Below, one piece after another: positions 1 to 7,662 of a DNA stretch of 64,000 nucleotides. Numbering within the stretch: position 1 is the stretch's first letter; the number at the start of each line of letters is the position of its first letter. The stretch covers positions 6,260 to 70,259 of the forward strand of contig CAJTOL010000017.1 of the NCBI GenBank assembly GCA_910577645.1, written 5' to 3'. The DNA comes from an uncultured Lachnospiraceae bacterium (lineage in GTDB: Bacteria; Bacillota; Clostridia; Lachnospirales; Lachnospiraceae). The translations under genes were made by a program, and so were the position numbers. A model generated the notes under the pieces. It ran no database searches, was not told where the DNA came from, and worked only from the letters and a program-made list of their open reading frames with translations.

Positions 1-770
1 CCAGTAAAAAACAAGTCCATTATCAGCTCAATTCTGGCTTTGTGAAGCGCCTTTATCAGATCCTTCAGCTCATCCGGGTTCTTTTCCCTGCCGGAGCAAT
101 AGGAGGCCTTAGGCGCCATACGCTGACCGGTTACAAACCCCCAATAGTTCAGTTTTCCCGTAGGTTCATCCTTCTCATAAGGGTTTTTCATGACCCCTTC
201 CGGCATCATAACCTCTTGAAATTCCGTAGCCGGCATCAACTCAACTGTAGTAATTCCCAGCTCCTGCAAATAAGGAATCTTTTCCTGAATTCCCGCAAAG
301 TATCCTCTGTTTTCCACTTTAGACGAGGGATGTTTGGTAAAGCCTCTGGTGTGAATCCGATAAATCACGCTGTTCTCATAGGGGTGTTCTAAAGGCACAT
401 CTCCTTCCCAATCATAGGCTTCCGACCGTATCCTGGCCCTGGAAATATTTTTCACCTGGGCAAAATTCCCCCAAGCTTCCCGGCCTGTAAACGCCTTTCC
501 GTAAGGATCTTCTTTTAAAATCCCATCCATCTCATAGCAGTATTCTATTCCGATAAAATCCCCGGAAACCGTCATATTCCAGACATCCCCAATCCTGTTT
601 TCCAAGGGAAACAAAAGCCTTGCATCCGGTTTTTTCCTTCCCCTTGAAAACAGCACCAATGCACATGCCTCACTCCTGGAGACGACAGAAAAATGCGCCC
701 CGCCGTTGATGACCGTAACCCCCATTGGGTAAAACATTCTGTCATCTTTCACTATTGTGTACTTTTCCAT
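1..770 (-). CDS. Glycogen debranching enzyme / isoamylase-type GH13 protein, 3' end cut by the window
   Basis: The minus strand is open from an ATG at 770 to the window edge, giving about 256 N-terminal residues. Residues of about 10-95 look like the CBM48-type beta-sandwich that precedes the barrel in GlgX/isoamylase-type debranching enzymes. The barrel then opens at about 135 with the motif SVIYRIHTRGFT, followed at about 165-185 by YLQELGITTVELMPATEF, which is the beta-2 region typical of these GH13 enzymes. The family cleaves alpha-1,6 branches of glycogen in the cytoplasm. The catalytic residues lie beyond the window. An in-frame ATG at 788 is an alternative start, but a GGGAG sequence 11 bases before 770 favours the shorter form. 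It lies 34 bases downstream of the Uup-type gene on the same strand. It could also be a pullulanase-like branch; the exact linkage specificity cannot be read. Confidence 0.85.
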   Translation of the reverse strand, partial: MEKYTIVKDDRMFYPMGVTVINGGAHFSVVSRSEACALVLFSRGRKKPDARLLFPLENRIGDVWNMTVSGDFIGIEYCYEMDGILKEDPYGKAFTGREAWGNFAQVKNISRARIRSEAYDWEGDVPLEHPYENSVIYRIHTRGFTKHPSSKVENRGYFAGIQEKIPYLQELGITTVELMPATEFQEVMMPEGVMKNPYEKDEPTGKLNYWGFVTGQRMAPKASYCSGREKNPDELKDLIKALHKARIELIMDLFFT

Positions 771-804
771 CTCTGCCTCATCTCCCATATCTCTTTGTAA
801 TGGT

Positions 805-2664
805 TTACTGCGCTGCAATCTTTTCGGCCAGCTCATTCAGATACATCCACCGATCCATCCGTTCCTCCAATTTGGCCTCTTTTTGTTCTTTTTCCCCTAT
901 CAATTCCTGAAGTTTGCCATAATTGCTGGAAGCCCCTTCCATTTTCTTTTCCAGATCCTGAATCTCTTCCTCCAAAAGAGAAATTTCTTCCTCAATACTC
1001 TCCCATTCCTTCTGCTCTTTGTAAGAAAATTTAAGCTTTCGCCCCTGGCGTCTGGTGGCTTCAGAGCTGGCTTTCATCCCGTCAGTCTCCAAATCGCCGT
1101 CTTTTCCGGCAGCCTTACTTCCTGCCCTGTCTTTCTGCCCTTCCGGTATACCGCTGTCAGAATCCCCCCTTAGCAGCCGCTGTTCCAGAGCTGCCTGATA
1201 ATCCGTAAAACCGCCTTCATACTGGCGCACTTCACCGTCTCCTTCAAATGCAAAGATCCGACGTACCACCCGGTCCAGAAAATACCGATCATGGGATACT
1301 GTCACCACAATCCCCTGAAAACTGTCCAGATAGTCCTCCAGAATAGTCAGCGTCTGAATGTCCAGATCGTTGGTAGGCTCGTCCAGCAGAATCACGTTGG
1401 GGGCATCCATAAGAATCCGCAACAGATACAATCTGCGCCGCTCGCCGCCGGATAGCTTTCCAATGACCGTATACTGCATGTGGGACGGAAATAAAAACCG
1501 CTCCAGCATCTGGCTGGCGCTAATGCTTCCATCCCTGGTTTTTACATACTCCGCCACATTTTTAATATAATCAATTACCCGCAGAGTTTCGTCCATCTCC
1601 TCGTTTTCCTGGGAAAAGTATCCCATTCGGACAGTCTGCCCAATCTCAATGGTTCCGCTATCCGGCTCCACCCAGCCTGCAATCATTTTCATCAGGGTGG
1701 ACTTCCCTGCCCCGTTGGGGCCAATAATCCCGATTCGGTCGTCTTTCAGGAAAATATAGGTAAAATCCTTTAGCAGAACCTTATCCCCATAAGACTTGGA
1801 TAAATCACTAATCTCCACTGTAGTCCGTCCCAAACGGCTGGCAGCAGATTCCATTTCCACCCTGCCATCTGTCTCCGGGGCTTTTTGATCCCGCAGGGCT
1901 TCGTACCGCTGAATATGAGCCTTCTGCTTGGTAGACCTTGCTCTGGCTCCCCGCTGCATCCATTCCAGTTCTACCCGCAAAATAGACTGACGTTTGCGTT
2001 CACTGGCTGCCGCCATGTCCAGACGCTCTGCCTTTAACTTTAAAAATCCCTGGTAATTGGTTTGATAGCTATACAGCTTGCCCTTGTCAAGCTCCACAAT
2101 CCGGTTGGTCACACTGTCCAAAAAATACCGGTCATGGGTAATCATCAAAAGCGCGCCTTTAAATTTCTTCAGATATTCTTCCAGCCAATCCGCCATACTG
2201 CTGTCTAAATGGTTGGTGGGCTCGTCCAGGATTAAAAGCTTTGCAGTGGATAAAAGGACGCTTGCCAGGGCTACCCGTTTCTTTTGACCGCCGGACAGAG
2301 TTCCCATAAGGGCTTCCTGTTCCGTAATTCCCAGCTTATTTAACATGGATTTAGCCTGACTTTCAATATCCCAGACATGATCATGACCCTGGTTATCCTT
2401 TAAAACCGCCTGTATTACGTTATCCTTTGGATCAAATTCCGGATTCTGGGGCAGATAACGGATATCCAGCCCCCGGCTCCTGACCACAGTTCCCTGATCC
2501 GGCTCTTCCAGGCCTGCAACAATTTTCAACAAAGTAGACTTGCCCGTGCCGTTGATTCCAATAAGGCCTATCTTCTCCCCTTCGCTCACGGAAAAGGCAG
2601 TATCATCAAAAAGAAGCCTCTCTGTATATGATTTTGTCAAATGCTCAATGGTCACTATATTCAT
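805..2664 (-). CDS. ABC-F family ATPase, Uup-type, with C-terminal coiled coil
   Basis: This 619-residue soluble protein has two ABC ATPase domains and no membrane segments, the ABC-F layout of ribosome-associated ATPases. Walker A motifs are GINGTGKST (36-44) and GPNGAGKST (315-323), signatures are LSGGQ (123-127) and LSGGE (404-408), and both DEPTN-type Walker B motifs are intact. The linker motif ELEWMQRGARARSTKQKAH (232-250) is characteristic of the Uup branch. A charged coiled coil occupies about 545-619, matching the DNA/ribosome-binding C-terminal domain of Uup. The ATG overlaps the stop codon of the exonuclease III gene by four bases, so the two are probably translationally coupled. 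Uup homologues affect ribosome function and transposon excision; which role applies here is not visible. Family assignment is firm. Confidence 0.93.
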   Translation of the reverse strand: MNIVTIEHLTKSYTERLLFDDTAFSVSEGEKIGLIGINGTGKSTLLKIVAGLEEPDQGTVVRSRGLDIRYLPQNPEFDPKDNVIQAVLKDNQGHDHVWDIESQAKSMLNKLGITEQEALMGTLSGGQKKRVALASVLLSTAKLLILDEPTNHLDSSMADWLEEYLKKFKGALLMITHDRYFLDSVTNRIVELDKGKLYSYQTNYQGFLKLKAERLDMAAASERKRQSILRVELEWMQRGARARSTKQKAHIQRYEALRDQKAPETDGRVEMESAASRLGRTTVEISDLSKSYGDKVLLKDFTYIFLKDDRIGIIGPNGAGKSTLMKMIAGWVEPDSGTIEIGQTVRMGYFSQENEEMDETLRVIDYIKNVAEYVKTRDGSISASQMLERFLFPSHMQYTVIGKLSGGERRRLYLLRILMDAPNVILLDEPTNDLDIQTLTILEDYLDSFQGIVVTVSHDRYFLDRVVRRIFAFEGDGEVRQYEGGFTDYQAALEQRLLRGDSDSGIPEGQKDRAGSKAAGKDGDLETDGMKASSEATRRQGRKLKFSYKEQKEWESIEEEISLLEEEIQDLEKKMEGASSNYGKLQELIGEKEQKEAKLEERMDRWMYLNELAEKIAAQ

Positions 2665-3416
2665 CGAATCACCAGCTCTACCGGGCAGTGGTCTGACCCC
2701 ATGATCTCCGTGTGGATAGATGCGCTCTCAAGCCTGTCCTCCAGCACCTTGGATACGCAAAAATAGTCGATACGCCACCCTGCATTTTTTGCTCTGGCAG
2801 AAAAACGGTAGGACCACCAGGAATAGGCTCCTTCCTGATCCGGGTAAAACCAGCGGAATGTATCCAAAAAGCCGGCGGCTAACAAACTGGTAAACTTATT
2901 TCTCTCTTCATCGGTAAATCCGGCATTTTTTCGATTGGTTTTAGGATTTTTCAGATCAATTTCTTTATGGGCAACATTTAAATCACCGCAGAAAATCACC
3001 GGCTTTTTCTCTTCCAGTTTCTTTAAATATGCTAAAAAAGCGTCCTCCCAGGCCATCCGGTAGTCCAGTCTGGCCAGGCCATCCTGAGAGTTAGGCGTGT
3101 AGCAGGTCACCACATAATAATTCTCAAATTCCGCAGTAATCACCCTTCCCTCGTGGTCATGCTCCTCCACGCCTATGCCGTAAGCCACAGACAAAGGCTC
3201 TTCTTTTGTAAACAGGGCGGTGCCGGAATAGCCCTTCTTTTCTGCATAGTTCCAATATTGGTAATAGCCAGGCAGGTCTAAATCGATCTGGCCCTCCTGA
3301 AGCTTACTCTCCTGGATACAGAATACATCTGCATCCGCTTCTTTAAAATAATCTAAAAAGCCTTTGCCGACACATGCGCGCAGGCCGTTGACATTCCAGG
3401 AAATTAACTTTTTCAA
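2661..3416 (-). CDS. xth: Exodeoxyribonuclease III (AP endonuclease)
   Basis: The 251-residue protein matches the full length of the XthA/ExoA family, which repairs abasic sites and removes 3'-blocking groups from DNA. Visible family motifs are ISWNVNGLRA (5-14), the metal-binding glutamate in IQESKLQ (E36), GDLNVAH (144-150, active-site Asp and Asn) and the C-terminal SDHCPVEL (240-247) with the catalytic Asp-His pair. The start is TTG at 3416, chosen because AAAGGAG lies at the right distance upstream and the family N-terminus begins MKKLISWN. It overlaps the downstream ABC-F gene by four bases. Nothing is missing or unusual beyond the TTG start. Confidence 0.95.
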   Translation of the reverse strand: MKKLISWNVNGLRACVGKGFLDYFKEADADVFCIQESKLQEGQIDLDLPGYYQYWNYAEKKGYSGTALFTKEEPLSVAYGIGVEEHDHEGRVITAEFENYYVVTCYTPNSQDGLARLDYRMAWEDAFLAYLKKLEEKKPVIFCGDLNVAHKEIDLKNPKTNRKNAGFTDEERNKFTSLLAAGFLDTFRWFYPDQEGAYSWWSYRFSARAKNAGWRIDYFCVSKVLEDRLESASIHTEIMGSDHCPVELVIR

Positions 3417-3553
3417 TGAGATTCTCCTTTAGGTTATAATTGATTTTAGTATAGCATTTTATGGGGAATATTGGAAGGGGATAAACTGGAAAAAGCGGCC
3501 CCTGTCAGAAATCTGTTTCTTTCATCCTGCCAGTACGCCGCATTTTTGCTTTT

Positions 3554-3608
3554 TAAAGTGGAACAGACAGAGGCTTTTCTTGCCCCGCCGTCTGAATCGT
3601 CACTTTAG
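3554..3608. terminator. Imperfect inverted repeat in the gap between two genes
   Basis: The 204-base gap between the YbiT-type gene and exonuclease III contains an interrupted stem: AAAGTG pairs with CACTTT and ACAGAC roughly with GTCTG around a short loop. It lies just after the stop of the YbiT-type gene on the minus strand and could terminate it, but there is no clean T run. This is a weak call. Confidence 0.25.
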
Positions 3609-3620
3609 AATTATTAAATT

Positions 3621-5258
3621 TTAGTCGTCGTTTTCATGGCTCTCGGCTACGGTAAATACCTGTCTCTTACGAGCCATCTCATCGCTCTCTAAGTATTCGT
3701 CATAAGTAGTAATCTTGTCAACCAGCTGGCCGTTGATAATTTCCATAATCCGGTTTGCCGTAGTCTGGACAATCTGGTGGTCGCGGGATGAGAAAATCAT
3801 TACACCCGAAAACTTCATCATACCATTATTTAAGGCAGTAATAGACTCCATATCCAGATGATCCGTAGGCTCATCCAGCATCAGCACATTTGCGCCGGAA
3901 ATCATCAGTTTAGACAGCATACAGCGAACCTTCTCGCCTCCGGATAATACTTTTACCTTTTTCACTCCGTCCTCGCCGGCAAACAGCATACGCCCCAAAA
4001 AGCCGCGGACATAAGTCACGTCCTTCTCCGGGGAATACTGGGTCAGCCAATCTACAATGGTGTCATCGCTGTCAAACTCAGCGCTGTTGTCTTTTGGGAA
4101 ATAAGACTGAGTGGTGGTAAGTCCCCACTTGTAGCTACCCTCGTCCGGCTCCATCTCACCGGCCAAAATCTGGAAAAGTATGGTTTTGGCATGTTCGTTT
4201 GGTCCTACCAAAGCCACTTTATCATCACGGTTTAAAATAAAGGAGATATTGTCCAATACCTTTACACCGTCAATGGTCTTGCTTAAATTCTCTACCGTCA
4301 AAACCTCGTTTCCAATTTCCCGGAAGGGACGGAAATCAATGTAAGGATATTTCCGGCTGGAAGGCTTAATATCATCCAGCTCGATCTTTTCCAGGGCACG
4401 TTTTCTGGAGGTCGCCTGCTTGGACTTGGAAGCGTTGGCAGAGAATCGCTGAATAAATTCCTGCAGCTCCTTGATCTTTTCTTCCTTCTTACGGTTAGCT
4501 TCCTTCATCTGGCGGATCATCAGCTGGCTGGACTCATACCAGAAATCATAGTTTCCGGCATAAAGCTGTATCTTGCTGTAATCAATATCCGCAATCATGG
4601 TGCAGACCTTATTTAAGAAATAGCGGTCATGTGAAACCACAATAACCGTGTTCTCAAAATTAATTAAAAATTCTTCCAGCCACGCAATCGCATCCAAATC
4701 CAGATGGTTGGTGGGCTCGTCCAGGAGCAGGATATCCGGATTGCCAAATAATGCCTGAGCCAGCAATACCTTCACCTTCTGAGCGCCGGTTAAATCCTTC
4801 AGCAGGCAATAATGAAATTCCGGTTCAATCCCCAGACCATTTAACAGGTTGGCGGCATCGGATTCTGCCTCCCATCCGTTCATGGTGGCAAACTCTCCCT
4901 CCAGTTCGGCGGCTTTAATACCGTCTTCGTCGGAAAAGTCCTCCTTCATGTAGATGGCTTCCTTTTCCTTCATAATCTCATACAGTCTGGCATTTCCCAT
5001 GATAACCGCGTCCAGTACCTGGAACTCATCATATTTAAAATGATCCTGCTGCAGGAAGGACAGACGCTGTCCCTGGGTAATAATAACGTCTCCGCTGGTA
5101 GGCTCCAGCTGACCGGATAAAATCTTTAAAAAAGTAGATTTCCCGGCGCCGTTAGCGCCAATAACGCCGTAGCAGTTGCCCTCGGTAAACTTGATATTAA
5201 CATCCTCAAATAATGCTTTTTTTCCAAGGCGTAAAGTAATGTTGCTTGTACTGATCAT
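3621..5258 (-). CDS. ABC-F family ATPase, YbiT-like, with a divergent second nucleotide-binding site
   Basis: This 545-residue soluble ATPase has two ABC domains and the spacing of the YbiT group of ABC-F proteins, which act on ribosomes. The first Walker A, GANGAGKST (34-42), is normal and is followed by Walker B LLLDEPTNHLD at about 177-187. The first signature reads LTGAQ (156-160) instead of LSGGQ. The second P-loop reads GPNEHAKT (352-359), with Ala where the invariant second Gly should be, while its signature LSGGEKVR is intact. The second H-loop region reads FSSRDHQ rather than SHDR. The linker RFSANASKSKQATSRKRALEK fits the YbiT type. Such divergence occurs in Firmicutes members, so it is probably lineage-typical. 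The gene has its own promoter and leader hairpins at 5285-5390. Confidence 0.9.
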   Translation of the reverse strand: MISTSNITLRLGKKALFEDVNIKFTEGNCYGVIGANGAGKSTFLKILSGQLEPTSGDVIITQGQRLSFLQQDHFKYDEFQVLDAVIMGNARLYEIMKEKEAIYMKEDFSDEDGIKAAELEGEFATMNGWEAESDAANLLNGLGIEPEFHYCLLKDLTGAQKVKVLLAQALFGNPDILLLDEPTNHLDLDAIAWLEEFLINFENTVIVVSHDRYFLNKVCTMIADIDYSKIQLYAGNYDFWYESSQLMIRQMKEANRKKEEKIKELQEFIQRFSANASKSKQATSRKRALEKIELDDIKPSSRKYPYIDFRPFREIGNEVLTVENLSKTIDGVKVLDNISFILNRDDKVALVGPNEHAKTILFQILAGEMEPDEGSYKWGLTTTQSYFPKDNSAEFDSDDTIVDWLTQYSPEKDVTYVRGFLGRMLFAGEDGVKKVKVLSGGEKVRCMLSKLMISGANVLMLDEPTDHLDMESITALNNGMMKFSGVMIFSSRDHQIVQTTANRIMEIINGQLVDKITTYDEYLESDEMARKRQVFTVAESHENDD

Positions 5259-5284
5259 ACTGATACCCTTTCTAAAAATAACTC

Positions 5285-5337
5285 GGCGCGCTGCGCGCCT
5301 TTTGCCCCATCAAAAGAGGGGTCATTCTGGCCCCTCT
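5285..5337 (-). promoter_or_regulatory. Two leader hairpins upstream of the YbiT-type ABC-F gene, possible attenuator
   Basis: On the minus strand, transcripts from the promoter at 5362-5390 would first form AGAGGGG/CCCCTCT (5315-5337), directly followed by TTTTG, which is a terminator shape. A GGCGCG/CGCGCC hairpin (5285-5299) follows, then the ribosome site GAAAGGG. A terminator between promoter and start codon is the layout of attenuated ABC-F genes. The first hairpin could instead simply end nitroreductase transcription. Confidence 0.5.
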
Positions 5338-5361
5338 CGATTTATTCCTATTTCCAGTTCA

Positions 5362-5390
5362 GTTATACCCGAAAATCCTGATATTTGCAA
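5362..5390 (-). promoter_or_regulatory. Predicted sigma-A promoter for the YbiT-type ABC-F gene
   Basis: On the minus strand TTGCAA (5385-5390) and TATAAC (5362-5367) are separated by exactly 17 bases. It lies 18 bases downstream of the nitroreductase stop and about 105 bases upstream of the ABC-F ATG, giving a leader of roughly 100 bases. Confidence 0.5.
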
Positions 5391-5407
5391 GGTTTTTTGT
5401 AAAATTT

Positions 5408-6199
5408 CTAAAGCTTTCTTCCATCCCAGTCCTTCAGCGCCACCCGAACTGACCGGGCCATCTCCTTACTAAAGGCCGCTCCGGTTTTCCGGGCGTAAAA
5501 CATCTGGGCAAAATTCGTTGCCCCATAGTGATTGTCAGGGCGGTATCCCTTGTTTTCCCTGGCATACATCTCTTCGTATTCTCTGTCCGTAAGCTGTCGG
5601 TACTTCTCTTCAAATACCACAAATTTTGGATCAAACCGCTCCTGGAATACCCGCTTGTGATCTGGCTTATAATGTCCCAGACACAAAAGGGCAATAGGGA
5701 ACACGTATTCAGGCAGTCCGAAAAGTTCCTGGTGATACTCATAGTTTTCCACAATATCGCCGATATAACAGGAACCTATCCCCAAAGATTCCGCCGCAAT
5801 CACCGCATTTTGTGCAGCAATCATAGTATCCTCACAGGCCAAAAACAGATCGGATTCCTGAGGCGCTTCAAAGCAGTAGCCCTGATCCGCGTGTGCGTTG
5901 CAGAACTCTTTTACGCCGTTTTTCTGATAATAATCAAACCATTTATGTTGATCTGCCGCAAACAGCAAAAGCACCGGCGCCTTGGCAATAAATGGCTGAT
6001 TATCACAGCTTTTCGCTAACTTTTCCTTTGTCTCCTGGCTGCGGATTACAATAATGGAATACAGCATTTGATTCCCTGCTGTAGGCGCACGCATGGCGGC
6101 CTCCAGAATAGCCTGAAGTTCTTCCTCCGTCACCGGACGGTTGTCATAGGTACGCAGGGATACTCTGTTTTTTATAGTATCCAATACCGGATTGGTCAT
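5408..6199 (-). CDS. Nitroreductase-family FMN oxidoreductase
   Basis: The 263-residue protein has the nitroreductase fold signature: an N-terminal NRVSLRTYDNRPVTEEEL segment, which provides the Arg residues that hold FMN phosphate, then a helix ending in AAMRAPTAGNQ. The middle contains the usual ESLGIGSCYIGDI stretch and ALLCLGHYKP. These homodimeric flavoproteins reduce nitro groups, quinones or flavins with NAD(P)H; the substrate cannot be predicted. The length suggests the NfsA/FRP-like group with an extended C-terminus. The ATG at 6199 has a strong GGGGAGG site. It stands alone between the M24-like gene and the ABC-F gene. A palindrome at 6221-6242 lies just upstream and may be its operator. 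Confidence 0.87.
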   Translation of the reverse strand: MTNPVLDTIKNRVSLRTYDNRPVTEEELQAILEAAMRAPTAGNQMLYSIIVIRSQETKEKLAKSCDNQPFIAKAPVLLLFAADQHKWFDYYQKNGVKEFCNAHADQGYCFEAPQESDLFLACEDTMIAAQNAVIAAESLGIGSCYIGDIVENYEYHQELFGLPEYVFPIALLCLGHYKPDHKRVFQERFDPKFVVFEEKYRQLTDREYEEMYARENKGYRPDNHYGATNFAQMFYARKTGAAFSKEMARSVRVALKDWDGRKL

Positions 6200-6220
6200 A
6201 GCAAATTCCTCCCCTTAAGC

Positions 6221-6242
6221 TTGTGTTTACAGGGTAACACAA
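6221..6242. promoter_or_regulatory. Inverted repeat between nitroreductase and M24-like gene
   Basis: TTGTGTT (6221-6227) and AACACAA (6236-6242) form a perfect 7-bp inverted repeat with an 8-base centre, extendable by CTTG/CAAG with one mismatch. It sits 22 bases upstream of the nitroreductase ATG and 25 bases past the stop of the M24-like gene. It could be an operator for the former; no T run supports a terminator. Confidence 0.35.
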
Positions 6243-6266
6243 CAAGGGAGGAATTTCCAGTGCATT

Positions 6267-7658
6267 TTATCTTTTTGCCAGTATCCACTCTAAATCCGCA
6301 TAAAACGGATGGAAAATCCCACATAAATCAGAGGTAGGCAGAACCTCATCTTTAATATTGATCCCCAGAATTTCCCGCATAAACCGCTGGCGCTCCAACA
6401 TTCTTTCATAAGAATCAGGAGCCAGTTCCCTGATTTTCTCCCGGGTCTTTTCATCCGCCAATATCACCCCGTCTTCCACATGTACGCCAATCCCCAGGGC
6501 ATAGGACGGGCGGGCTGTAAAATCACATTGAATTAGCATCCCTGATTTTAATTTGGCTGTTCCCTTTTCCACAAAGGGACTGTTGATCCACTCTTCACTG
6601 TGGATAAGATGCCCCGGATTTAAAGTAATACCAAATTCTTTATAGCTTCCAATCACCTCTTTTACGTTTTGGTAAACCGTTCCTCCGGACACCCCAATCC
6701 CCAGGGATTCAAACCATACAGCCACTGCTTTAAAGTAAGTATCATACAATTTTTTCACAGGCTCCCGGTACTCCTGGGCCAAATCTTCAAATCCTCCTGC
6801 ATATATGCCAACCCGGTGAATCTGTGCATAGCGGTATCCCATTCCAAAGGCTATGGGCTGCCCCCTTTTTAAAGTTCTATGATAATCCGGGCTTAAAATC
6901 CCCTTTCCGTAAAAACAGATATTGGGGTATGTAGGACAAGGCTCACCGTCAATATTAAACAGCTGAGAAGCTTCTATTTCTGTCATTCCTTCTTTTAGAT
7001 TTTTCACAAAATCCCAGGTTTTTCTGCTGGCTTTTGTAGCGGCAATTTCAGATAAAATTAAGGTTTTAACATCTTGGATGGTACGCAGGCCTTTGTCTGC
7101 ATCCATCATCAGCCAGTTGGCATTTTCCAGATTAGCCGTAAGACTTTCGATTGCTTTCACAATGTAGGAAGGCACTTCATAGGTATGTCTGTAATCTTCA
7201 AATTCTTTTTCTGAAAAGCTCTTCCATCCTAAAAGCCCCACACAGGACTCTTTTGAAATGCCGTATGCAGCCAGTATTTCCGGCAAAGCTCTGGAATCTC
7301 CTCTTGGCTGCCCCATAGGGCTTAAGGATTGAAATAATATCTTTTTGTGCTCAATTACAACGCTCTGAGCCTGCCCCATACCTTCATTTCCCAAGATCAG
7401 CCAGGGAATCTCCCCCTTCTTTAAAAGCAGGATACACTCCTCATACCTGGGATCATAACCGGTTACATATTCTAAGTTGGAAAAATGCTCCTTGTCCGCA
7501 TAAATTACCAAATGGGAATATTGGGAAGCCGCATCTAGCAGCTCCCCAATTCTTTTCTGGTAATCTTCCTTTGTAATAACCGGAGCATTCTCATAGGACA
7601 GCGGGCTGTTTTCATTCATAATTCCCACATGCCGGATATAAGTAATGTTCTCGTTCAT
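6267..7658 (-). CDS. M24-family (creatinase/aminopeptidase-fold) protein lacking most metal ligands
   Basis: The 463-residue protein has a creatinase-type N-terminal domain (about 25-175) and a pita-bread M24 domain (about 215-440). In metallopeptidases of this family two Asp residues lie in a GDxVxxDxG...SDxTRT segment; the matching stretch here is RGQPIAFGMGYRYAQIHRVG (265-284), where neither Asp remains. His350/His353 and the late VHVED (E395) survive, but the first C-terminal Glu is not evident (IQCDF, 377-380). Creatinase also lacks metal ligands, so a non-peptidase hydrolase is plausible. The start is ATG 7658, with GGGAGAA upstream, four bases after the aldolase stop; a longer frame to 7778 overlaps the aldolase and is rejected. 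Co-transcription with the aldolase suggests a role in the same catabolic route. Confidence 0.8.
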   Translation of the reverse strand: MNENITYIRHVGIMNENSPLSYENAPVITKEDYQKRIGELLDAASQYSHLVIYADKEHFSNLEYVTGYDPRYEECILLLKKGEIPWLILGNEGMGQAQSVVIEHKKILFQSLSPMGQPRGDSRALPEILAAYGISKESCVGLLGWKSFSEKEFEDYRHTYEVPSYIVKAIESLTANLENANWLMMDADKGLRTIQDVKTLILSEIAATKASRKTWDFVKNLKEGMTEIEASQLFNIDGEPCPTYPNICFYGKGILSPDYHRTLKRGQPIAFGMGYRYAQIHRVGIYAGGFEDLAQEYREPVKKLYDTYFKAVAVWFESLGIGVSGGTVYQNVKEVIGSYKEFGITLNPGHLIHSEEWINSPFVEKGTAKLKSGMLIQCDFTARPSYALGIGVHVEDGVILADEKTREKIRELAPDSYERMLERQRFMREILGINIKDEVLPTSDLCGIFHPFYADLEWILAKR

Positions 7659-7662
7659 ACAA

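Noticed and set aside
757..1173. Plus-strand frames opposite the Uup-type ABC-F gene
   Set aside because: They are antisense to a clearly coding gene, rich in Phe/Leu/Ser from reversed codons, and have no ribosome sites.
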